DNA of 64,000 nt, taken from NCBI RefSeq assembly GCF_052161655.1, contig NZ_CP197418.1, positions 2,232,001 through 2,296,000 of the forward strand. The letters are read 5' to 3'. Position 1 is the first letter of the stretch. Each line of letters starts with the position of its first letter. The stretch is from Novipirellula sp052161655. Lineage in GTDB: Bacteria > Planctomycetota > Planctomycetia > Pirellulales > Pirellulaceae. Shown piece after piece: positions 36,113-43,419 of the stretch. The notes below the pieces were generated by a model. The model was given only the letters and a program-made list of their open reading frames with translations. It was not told the DNA's origin and did no database searches. The position numbers were made by a program, and so were the translations under genes.

Positions 36113-36171
36113 GTTAAACGCCTTTTTCAGCAATGTGATTCGGAACGTTGTCGGTTTAGCAAGTCATTTTG

Positions 36172-36243
36172 TGAGCCGACGGCGCTAGCCGCGGGCCCGC
36201 TAGTTGTAAGTGAAACTTGCCAGCGGCAATCGCCGTCGGCTCA
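36172..36243. repeat. Inverted repeat between GH16 and transporter genes
   Basis: A perfect 13-bp stem, 36172-36184 with 36231-36243, encloses a 46-base loop that contains a weaker internal pairing (CTAGCCGC with GCCAGCGGC). It has the same look as the other dispersed palindromes here but a different sequence. Confidence 0.65.
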
Positions 36244-36305
36244 GATCATCATTCGAACCATTCCTTTGACCTGCGTCGCGTTTTTACAATCGCCAACTCG
36301 CAAAA

Positions 36306-37787
36306 CTAAGCTGCGGTTTGGAAGTTGGATTCCTTTTCGAATCGTGTGAACGTGCGAACGCCAAAGATGGCAATGGCGACGAAGCAAATCAGTGGCAGGT
36401 AGAACGAATTGCGAACGCCGATTGTGTCGATGAACCAACCTTGCATCAGCGGCAGCAATGCCCCGCCGACGATCGCCATGATCAATCCGGCCGAGCCCAA
36501 CTTGGCTTCTTCGGCCGGCAAGCCTTTCAGTGCAATTCCATAGATCGTGGGGAACATGAGCGACATACAAGCCGAGATCAGAACCAGGCTGATCAGCCCC
36601 GTTTTGCCTTGCAGCATGATGGCGCCAAAGGTCAACATTGCTGCGATGACCGCCAGTGTCGCCAACAACTTTCCGGGGCTCACAAATTTCAACATGAATG
36701 TGCACACAAAACGGCTGACCAAAAAGATCATCATCGCAGCAATGTTCCACGTCTGCGCCTGTGCAAGCGACAGTCCGACTTGCTCCATTCCATAGTGAAT
36801 GATGAATGTCCAACACGTGATTTGAGCACCGACATAAAACGCTTGTGCGATCACCCCTTCGCGATAGTGAGCTTTGCTAAATAATCGAGCCGCTAATTCA
36901 CCCACCGGCGCATCGGGTTCATCGGCCGCAAAGGTGGGCATTTTTGTCAGTGCGAAAAGAATCAGAAATCCAATCACGACACACGCGATCACGACGTAGG
37001 GAGTACGCACGACACCAAGGTCATGCTGTTGGATCGCTTGGAACGTCTCGGGCGTTGTGACCTGCATGTTGGCAAGGGCCTTGCTGACAGCTGCGTCCAA
37101 TGTTCCATATTCTTGATCGAAATCGGGCAATCCCGATGCGTAGTCAGTTTCAACGTATTGCACCACCTCGGGCGATTTGGCCTCCATTTTGTCGCGGAAC
37201 TCACCGACTTGAAGATTCGGCGCGATAATCGTCGATGCGACAATCATCCCGGTCAACGATCCTATCGGGTTAAACGCTTGAGCCAAATTCAATCGCTGGG
37301 TCGCGGTTTCTGGTGGCCCCATCGCCAAGATGTACGGATTGCAACTGGTTTCCAAAAACGCCAAACCAAACGTCAAAATGTAGAATCCGGCAATGAAAAT
37401 CCAGAAGTTCGTATTCAGACTGGCCGGGATGCTCAGCAGCGCACCGATCGCGTACAACGCAAATCCGACCATGATCGCACCCTTGTACGAAAAACGGCGG
37501 ATGAAATAGGCGGCGGGCAAAGCCATCGTGAAGTAGCCGCCGTAAAAAGCGAACTGCACCAGCGAGCTTTGTGTGTTGCTGATCTGAAAAACTTCTTTAA
37601 ATACTTTCACCAACGGGTTGGTGATGTCGTTGGCGAAGCCCCACAATGCGAAGCAGCAAGTCGTCAAGATGAACGCCATCAAGTACTGGCGTGGGACAAC
37701 TTTCGGCGGCGATGTGTCATAAGTTTGACCCTCGCCGGAGACTTCGCTTGCCGGTTCGTAAGGCTGGACTTCAATACCGTCGGACAT
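36306..37787 (-). CDS. MFS sugar:proton symporter, FucP (L-fucose permease) family
   Basis: 493 residues with about twelve hydrophobic helices starting near residue 35. FucP family motifs are clear: CFALWGFANDITNPLV, then F-Q-I-S-N-T-Q-S-S-L-V-Q-F-A-F-Y-G-G-Y in helix 2, and F-L-E-T-S-C-N-P-Y with RLNLAQAFNPIGS in helices 4-5. The longer loop at about 225-275 is inserted relative to FucP. It would bring L-fucose, galactose or a related monosaccharide across the inner membrane with protons. The ATG is preceded by AAAGG. Its neighbours are an L-fucose dehydrogenase-like gene and a fucosidase, which favours fucose. Confidence 0.88.
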   Translation of the reverse strand: MSDGIEVQPYEPASEVSGEGQTYDTSPPKVVPRQYLMAFILTTCCFALWGFANDITNPLVKVFKEVFQISNTQSSLVQFAFYGGYFTMALPAAYFIRRFSYKGAIMVGFALYAIGALLSIPASLNTNFWIFIAGFYILTFGLAFLETSCNPYILAMGPPETATQRLNLAQAFNPIGSLTGMIVASTIIAPNLQVGEFRDKMEAKSPEVVQYVETDYASGLPDFDQEYGTLDAAVSKALANMQVTTPETFQAIQQHDLGVVRTPYVVIACVVIGFLILFALTKMPTFAADEPDAPVGELAARLFSKAHYREGVIAQAFYVGAQITCWTFIIHYGMEQVGLSLAQAQTWNIAAMMIFLVSRFVCTFMLKFVSPGKLLATLAVIAAMLTFGAIMLQGKTGLISLVLISACMSLMFPTIYGIALKGLPAEEAKLGSAGLIMAIVGGALLPLMQGWFIDTIGVRNSFYLPLICFVAIAIFGVRTFTRFEKESNFQTAA

Positions 37788-37860
37788 AAGTTGCCTTTAA
37801 GAAAACGCGATGAGTTGATGGAGGAGAATTAGATGACGAGCTTCACGCTCTAAAATAGCG

Positions 37861-38916
37861 TCAATTTCCGACGAATGGATAGTCATTGCCAATCAGATTT
37901 GCATTTTTCATTGCCAACCAAAAATCTTGCGGAGGCTTGGCTGAGACAAGAGCCACATTCTGTCCAATCCGCTCAGGCCGACTGCTGTTCAACGCCGTCG
38001 CCAAAACACCGGGCGGCGACATGCCAAAGGCAACGCACGCTTCGGCCGGGCTGACGTTGTAACGTCCGCAAATTTCACGGAAACGATCACGCCAGGCGAT
38101 CAACGCTTGGTCTTCGGCGGTGTCGCCGGTCACCTTTCGGTAGTCAAAAAAGTCGCCTCCGGTTAAGAAGCCTGCGTGAAAGACGGCCGAATTGATCACT
38201 CCGATGTTTCGCTGATGCAGCGACTGGACAAACGCCAACAACTCCGGCGGATGCGTATAGATTGTCAAACTAGTTGCCAACATCACCCAATCAAGATCGC
38301 ACTGATCGGCAAGTTTTTGTGAAACTTGCCAATCCTTTGATCCCACACCGATCGCGGCCACCTCGCCTCGTTCGCGAAGTTCTCGCAGTGCTTGATAGGC
38401 AGCAACCACATCGTCCCAGCGGCGTACACGGTCCTGCTCATCGCTTGCCGCCGCCAGATATTCATCGGGGTCATGTACCGACACCATCTGCGGGCGATAG
38501 CGGCCGAGCAACTCACAGCCTTGTTCCCAACACCGCAAAATCCCGTCGTAACTGATGTCCTGGACCGCATCGTGCTCGAGTCCCACCCAGGCTCCGGGTT
38601 CAAACGTCGGCTCGGGTGTTTTCAGTGGAACCCGCCGCCATCCCAGCTTGTTGCTGATGACGATGTCGGCCGGTTTTACGTCCAGTTCCGACAGCGCTTT
38701 TGCCATCGACTCCAGCGCCAACCCAGCGCCGTACTTGCCCGCCGAATCCGCAGCGACGATTCCAGGCGACTGTTTGAACCATTGTGAAACGATCTCGCGT
38801 TTCACCTCGTCATCAAGTGCTTGGTACAAATTCCCCAGCGCGCTTGTACCAAACACGATAGCAGGAATTTGCAAACCGGTAGACCCGAGCGGCGACAGCG
38901 TGGCATTAACTTGCAT
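37861..38916 (-). CDS. Aldo/keto reductase, L-fucose dehydrogenase (D-threo-aldose 1-dehydrogenase) type
   Basis: 351 residues, cytosolic TIM barrel. The AKR tetrad residues appear as D57 and Y62 in AADSAGKYG, K90 in ISNKLGW and a His in VSVHDPDEY (about 145-150). The sequence follows the D-threo-aldose dehydrogenase subgroup, which oxidises L-fucose, D-arabinose or L-galactose to the lactone with NAD(P). The next enzymes of the non-phosphorylating fucose pathway (lactonase, fuconate dehydratase) are not in this window. The gene follows the alpha-L-fucosidase by 21 bp and precedes the FucP-like transporter by 73 bp, so all three likely share a transcript. Confidence 0.88.
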   Translation of the reverse strand: MQVNATLSPLGSTGLQIPAIVFGTSALGNLYQALDDEVKREIVSQWFKQSPGIVAADSAGKYGAGLALESMAKALSELDVKPADIVISNKLGWRRVPLKTPEPTFEPGAWVGLEHDAVQDISYDGILRCWEQGCELLGRYRPQMVSVHDPDEYLAAASDEQDRVRRWDDVVAAYQALRELRERGEVAAIGVGSKDWQVSQKLADQCDLDWVMLATSLTIYTHPPELLAFVQSLHQRNIGVINSAVFHAGFLTGGDFFDYRKVTGDTAEDQALIAWRDRFREICGRYNVSPAEACVAFGMSPPGVLATALNSSRPERIGQNVALVSAKPPQDFWLAMKNANLIGNDYPFVGN

Positions 38917-38937
38917 CGAGAACGTCTCTTTGGAGGA

Positions 38938-40533
38938 CTACTGAGTAACTTTCAGGACATAAGCAAACTCCGACGGCTTTTCGGTCGGCAGTTTGACTGT
39001 CAATCCTTTGTCGTCACGAGTCCACTCGAGTTTTTGGTCCGAACCGAGCATCGTTACCGAAGCGATTTTTTCGGGGTAATGTTCGCCACCGCGAGCAAGC
39101 GTCTTGACCATGATTTGGTTGTCCTTAGGCCAAGCCAATCCGGTAACGTACAGGACGTTCTCACGCGTGGTGAATCGCAGGTCTTGTGCGGTAAACGGTT
39201 TGTCCTTGGATTCGGAAACGTGTCCGGTCGAAACGGCCGTGGGGCCTTCGCCAAACGTTTTCCAGTAGGTGGTGTCGTAGATCGATTCACCGTTGATCTT
39301 CAACCAGCCGCCGATCGCTTTCAGGATCGCCTGGTCTTCATCAGGAATCGTGCCATCGGGGCGAGGCCCAACGTTCAGCAACAAGCAACCATTCTTGCTG
39401 ACAATATCGACCAGGTCGTCGACCAAACGGTCGGGCGTCTTGTAGCGTTGGTTCTCGGTGTAGCCCCACGAACTGGCGCTGACCGCGGTATCGGTTTGCC
39501 AAAACGGCTTGCGAATCTCGGCCATTTTCGAACGCTCTTTGTCCAGCACCGCTGCGGACTCGGGAAACGCATTGAACTTGTAGTTAATGATCCCCATATC
39601 GTCGCCGGATTTGGAGGACGCGTTGTAGTAGTAGGCTGCAAATTTTTTCAGATGCTCGGCGTACGAGTTTGCTTCGTAGGTCGTGTCGTGGTTAGGAGTG
39701 ATTCCAAAGTCGAACCAGAAAACATCGGGTTGATACTTGTCGATCAGTTCACACGAGCGAGCCAACCAATCGTCTTTGAATTGTTGGTCTTGGGGCGGAA
39801 AGAAATTCTTGTAGTCCCAGGCGTTTTCTTGGAACAAGAACGGCATTGGCCGGCCATACAGGCGTGCGTATTGAGGGTCGGCGTTGTCGAAGTCTTTGTC
39901 ACGAACGTAATACATCCAGTTGAACGCACGGTGGCTGCTGACGCCAAACTTCATCCCTTCGCTGCGAACGGCTTTGGAGAGTTCCGCGATCACGTCCCGT
40001 TTTGGCCCCATTTCGGTTGCGTCCCACTCGGTGAACGAGCAGTCGTACATCGGGAAACCGTCGTGATGTTCCGCCACAGGGATGACGTAACGTGCGCCCG
40101 TGTCTTTGAACAGTTTGGCCCACTGGGCGGCGTCAAACTTTTCGGCTTTGAATTCGGGAATGAAGTCTTTGTAGCCAAACGTCTTCTGGGGCCCGTATGT
40201 TTCGATGTGATGCTTGTAGAAGTTGTCGCCACGTCGTTCTTGTTTGATGTACATTTGCCGCGGGTACCACTCGCTACCAAATGCAGGCACGCTGTAGGCA
40301 CCCCAGTGGATGAAGATGCCGAACTTGGCATCTTTGTACCACTGCGGAATCTCGTAACCTTCCAGCGAGGACCACTCGGCTTTGAACGGTCCCTTGTCGA
40401 TCACCGAATTGATCTTGGCGACCGCAGGTTCGACCTGGGGATGGGGAAGCGTTGCGGGATGCGGCGATTCGGCAAACGACACGCTCGTCATCAACACCGC
40501 GATCGCGGCGACATACTTACATTTGGAAATCAT
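38938..40533 (-). CDS. GH29 alpha-L-fucosidase, exported
   Basis: 531 residues from the ATG encoding MISKCK, with a signal peptide ending near VSFAES. The GH29 catalytic barrel starts FGIFIHWGAYSVPAFGSEWY; EHHDGF follows, and the nucleophile is D275 in FWFDFG. The C-terminal domain is a beta-sandwich. It removes terminal alpha-L-fucose, and is encoded in tandem with an L-fucose dehydrogenase-like reductase and a FucP-like permease. The longer frame to 40587 has a non-signal-like N-terminus. The acid/base residue differs between GH29 subfamilies and I could not place it. Confidence 0.93.
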   Translation of the reverse strand: MISKCKYVAAIAVLMTSVSFAESPHPATLPHPQVEPAVAKINSVIDKGPFKAEWSSLEGYEIPQWYKDAKFGIFIHWGAYSVPAFGSEWYPRQMYIKQERRGDNFYKHHIETYGPQKTFGYKDFIPEFKAEKFDAAQWAKLFKDTGARYVIPVAEHHDGFPMYDCSFTEWDATEMGPKRDVIAELSKAVRSEGMKFGVSSHRAFNWMYYVRDKDFDNADPQYARLYGRPMPFLFQENAWDYKNFFPPQDQQFKDDWLARSCELIDKYQPDVFWFDFGITPNHDTTYEANSYAEHLKKFAAYYYNASSKSGDDMGIINYKFNAFPESAAVLDKERSKMAEIRKPFWQTDTAVSASSWGYTENQRYKTPDRLVDDLVDIVSKNGCLLLNVGPRPDGTIPDEDQAILKAIGGWLKINGESIYDTTYWKTFGEGPTAVSTGHVSESKDKPFTAQDLRFTTRENVLYVTGLAWPKDNQIMVKTLARGGEHYPEKIASVTMLGSDQKLEWTRDDKGLTVKLPTEKPSEFAYVLKVTQ

Positions 40534-40682
40534 GTTGGCTCTCGGTAAAGACGTCGGGGATGATTGTGATGGGGAGATGCCAATCATTGGCGGGGACCGC
40601 GTAGTGCATGGTCCTGCAAAATGGCACGGATCCAGTTCGTGCCATGGAAAAGAGCTTGGGGTGCAGCAGTGTATTGTGCTTA

Positions 40683-40749
40683 GTGAGCCGTGACGCGTAA
40701 GCGGCCGGGTATCACGCCGCTACCCGGGGCCTTACGGCCCACGGCTCAC
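40683..40749. repeat. Palindromic repeat, family A inner unit (copy 2)
   Basis: Bounded by GTGAGCC and GGCTCAC, this 67-bp unit shares most bases with the inner palindrome of the composite repeat at 7054-7119, including the GACGCGT, AGCGGCCGG and CTTACGGCCCACGGCTCAC parts. It lies between the epimerase and fucosidase genes, in a 296-bp gap with no other feature seen. Confidence 0.78.
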
Positions 40750-40829
40750 CCGGTTCTTCGCGTAACGGAAATTTGTGAGTAAACTTCATTACGCGTACTT
40801 TGTTTGCGAGCCTTGTCTTGACTCGCGTC

Positions 40830-42080
40830 TTAGCCGACGAACAGCGGACGCAAATGACGTTCGTAAATGTTCTTGGTCACTTCGTTGCCGACAATCTCTT
40901 CGTTCTTCTTCAGCAGATCGGTGTAACGATCGCCATGTTTTGCCGCGACCTTGAACGAGACGTGAAGCAGTTGACGCATGTGGGCGTTGAAGTGCTCGTT
41001 GTCTTGGATGTGGCGGATCGCACTGGCCAAACGAGGACCCGACCAACCGTTGACGGTTTCCGCGTCGGGCAGTTTGCTGTTATCGATGTCGATCACGCTG
41101 GCGTAAGGAGCACAGAACTCTTCGACATGCTCGAGTGCATATGCATAGATCTCTTTTGCTAACGCCAGACCATCGCCACCGGCTTCGGCCAATCCGATGA
41201 TCTCTTCGAGCCACGTGGTGCCCGCGGTCTTAATGTGCAAACCCGCACCGGTGCGCTGCAAGCACTCGCGGATGATCGGATACAGACTGAATTTATCGCT
41301 GCCGCTATGAACACTTAACTTCAATGTTTCCGGCAAACCGTAAGTCTTCACCGCGTGAGCGATTACAGCAACGTCGTCGTTGAATTCACGCTCGAACTGC
41401 TTTAGATCGCCGACGTAGTCGACGCCTTTGTTGAAACGGCCAGTGAATTTTGGTGCGATCGTTTGCACGGGGACATTCTCGTCGGCAATCGCAGCCAAGA
41501 TGATCAACAATTCAGGTGGCGTTTGCGGCGAATCGGTTTCGTCCATTGAGATCTCGGCGATCACGTTGTCGGCGCCTTTCGCCTTGGCGATGTGACGATA
41601 GATTTCACCCGCTTCTTTGACGGCCAACAAATACTGCTCCGCAACTCGTTGAACGTCTTCTTTGCTGACTTCTAACGGCGAGGATAAACCATCGAGGGTC
41701 AAGGTGCCGACAAGTTCGGGGTGACGATCGATAAATGCGGCGATGTCCTCTTTGGATGCCGCTTTGCCAATCGAATCGGCAACGTCGAGGGTAAAGAAAT
41801 CGCTGCAGGGGATGAATGGATCGACCGTGGCGAGTTGAATATGGTCGGCATCGACGTGCCAAGGCTTTTTCCAGCCCCGGGTTTCAATCGCGTTTTTCGC
41901 GGCGTCGTAAACGCTTTGTGGCTTCGATCCGACGAAAGTGTGTTCGCGATTGGACTTGTTCCATACCGGCGCCACATCCACGCCGTCTTTGGCTAGTTGC
42001 TCAAAAGCACGCAATTGAGCAGCCGCTTGATGCGCAAAACGATCGCCAACGCCAAAGGTGAATTTTTCGATTACGAGCAT
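40830..42080 (-). CDS. Tagaturonate epimerase (UxaE)-family protein
   Basis: 416 residues, cytosolic. The N-terminus F-G-V-G-D-R-F-A-H-Q and PVWNKSNREHTFVGS, followed by WHVDADHIQ and FFTLDVADSIG, match the UxaE family (PF16257) that interconverts tagaturonate and fructuronate in uronate catabolism. His/Asp/Glu residues in these motifs, and in A-E-I-S-M-D-E-T and L-S-V-H-S-G-S-D-K, likely bind a metal. It is the first gene of the polysaccharide run and divergent from the AraC-type regulator. A tagaturonate role is not obvious beside fucose and galactose genes; it may act on another ketose acid. A GAGAG site precedes the ATG. Confidence 0.75.
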   Translation of the reverse strand: MLVIEKFTFGVGDRFAHQAAAQLRAFEQLAKDGVDVAPVWNKSNREHTFVGSKPQSVYDAAKNAIETRGWKKPWHVDADHIQLATVDPFIPCSDFFTLDVADSIGKAASKEDIAAFIDRHPELVGTLTLDGLSSPLEVSKEDVQRVAEQYLLAVKEAGEIYRHIAKAKGADNVIAEISMDETDSPQTPPELLIILAAIADENVPVQTIAPKFTGRFNKGVDYVGDLKQFEREFNDDVAVIAHAVKTYGLPETLKLSVHSGSDKFSLYPIIRECLQRTGAGLHIKTAGTTWLEEIIGLAEAGGDGLALAKEIYAYALEHVEEFCAPYASVIDIDNSKLPDAETVNGWSGPRLASAIRHIQDNEHFNAHMRQLLHVSFKVAAKHGDRYTDLLKKNEEIVGNEVTKNIYERHLRPLFVG

Positions 42081-42228
42081 CTATCTCTCTTTAAAGGTGG
42101 GATTAAACAGTGTTATTTTGCCAAGCGTTCGCTGGCAGCCCATAGCTGAGCTTGACTTTTGCATGTCAATTCTTAACCTGGACAGCGGATAGTGTAGGCT
42201 TTTCCCCCCCGCAAACAAAGAGACGCCG
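42081..42228. promoter_or_regulatory. Divergent promoter region between epimerase and AraC-type regulator
   Basis: This 148-bp region separates the polysaccharide run (minus strand) from its probable regulator (plus strand). A short imperfect palindrome, GCCAAGCGTTCGCTGGC, lies at 42120-42136 and a TTGACT box at 42152-42157. The region must hold both promoters and is the natural place for an AraC-type operator, but I cannot prove any site. Confidence 0.4.
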
Positions 42229-43122
42229 GTGACAACCGAAAAGGGATCCACGAATGAGCCCGATTTTGTCTCGGTTCAAGTTTCCAAGGCTCGGCGTTAT
42301 TACCTGAACTTGAATCCCTCGGATTCCGCGGCAATTGCGGTGGTATGTGGGGGCGTCGAGCGAACGCGGACCGAATATGTTGTCCAGCGAGATCGTTTTG
42401 CTTATTTCGGAATCGAAATGGTGACCGAAGGACGAGGCGAATTAACACTTCGCGACCGCAGTTTTGCCTTGTCGCCGGGCATCATGTTCGCCTACGGGCC
42501 CCAGACGCCGCACCGGATTGCGAATCTACCGCCCTCGCAAATGCGAAAGTTCTATGTCGATTTTGTCGGTCATGAAGCAGAGGCCTCGCTGTTGGCGGCC
42601 GGATTGCTCGATGGTAAACCGCTTCGCGTGACCCGGATGCACGAATTGGTCGAGTTGTTTGAGATGTTGGATCACGAGGCTCGCGGCGATAGCGATGTGG
42701 CCGGCGAGGTATGTGAACATCTGTTGCGTTTGCTATTGGTCAAAGTTCGCCAATGTTGTCTGGCCGAAAGTCCGGCGATGCCGCGAGCCTACGCTACCTA
42801 CGAGCGCGTTCGTGAACACATCGAAACGCATTACCTGGAATTGCATACCGTTGAACAAGTCGCAGCTCAGTGTGACATAACGCCAATTCACTTGTCGCGG
42901 TTATTTCGCCGTTTTGGCGGCGTCGGAGCGTATCGTTTTCTGCTTCGCAAGAAAATGAATCGGGCTGCCGAGATGTTGCTCGAGGATCGCTTGCTGATCA
43001 AAGAGGTCGCCGAGCGGCTCGGTTTCTCCGATGCATTCCAATTCTCGCGAGCGTTTAAACGAGTCTACGGTATCCCCCCAAAGCAACTTGTCCGTTCCCG
43101 CTTGTCTTCGTTCGAAAGCTAA
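42229..43122 (+). CDS. AraC-family transcriptional regulator
   Basis: 297 residues. The N-terminal half (about 30-150) is a cupin-like ligand-sensing domain with the Y-F-G-I-E-M-V-T-E-G-R-G-E-L-T-L pattern and P-H-R-I-A. The C-terminal 100 residues hold two helix-turn-helix motifs: TVEQVAAQCDITPIHLSRLFRR and the second within IKEVAERLGFSDAFQFSRAFKR, ending in YGIPPKQL, the AraC signature. It starts with GTG at 42229, no in-frame ATG being near. By position it most likely senses a sugar from, and switches on, the minus-strand carbohydrate genes. Direct evidence for a target is lacking. Confidence 0.9.
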   Translation: MTTEKGSTNEPDFVSVQVSKARRYYLNLNPSDSAAIAVVCGGVERTRTEYVVQRDRFAYFGIEMVTEGRGELTLRDRSFALSPGIMFAYGPQTPHRIANLPPSQMRKFYVDFVGHEAEASLLAAGLLDGKPLRVTRMHELVELFEMLDHEARGDSDVAGEVCEHLLRLLLVKVRQCCLAESPAMPRAYATYERVREHIETHYLELHTVEQVAAQCDITPIHLSRLFRRFGGVGAYRFLLRKKMNRAAEMLLEDRLLIKEVAERLGFSDAFQFSRAFKRVYGIPPKQLVRSRLSSFES

Positions 43123-43419
43123 GCACCGATCCCATCAATTTTGTTAGCGGTGCGGCGCAAGCGGGCCGGTTTCGTTGCCTCGCAAAACGCCTGGTGCCTG
43201 GGCTAGAGGTTGCGCAATTCTCCTGTCACCTCTCCCAAACGAAGTTAGGGAGAGGTCGAGCAGAGCCTTCAGCGATTGCTCGGGTGAGGGCCGACCGAGC
43301 AAGTTGAGGCGAACTGCAAGTCAAGTTGCGCAGTCGGCCCTCACCCGAACGAGGCCGATGGGGCCCGTTCGACCTCTCCCAAGCTGAAGCTCGGGAGAGG
43401 TGACCGGCGGGAATGGGGA
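43123..43419. repeat. Palindromic array, family C (copy 1)
   Basis: The 297-bp gap is filled by nested palindromes: two hairpins of the form CCTCTCCC...GGGAGAGG at 43229-43255 and 43373-43400, an outer pair 43226-43236 with 43393-43403, and an inner 14-bp pair 43281-43294 with 43334-43347. The motif TTAGCGGTGCGGCG is at about 43145. A related shorter element is at 63106-63176. No gene is present. Confidence 0.75.

Noticed and set aside
38821..40548. Long plus-strand open frame (575 codons) opposite the fucosidase and reductase genes
   Set aside because: It lies wholly antisense to two genes with clear family motifs, spans their junction, and its product has no recognisable domain.
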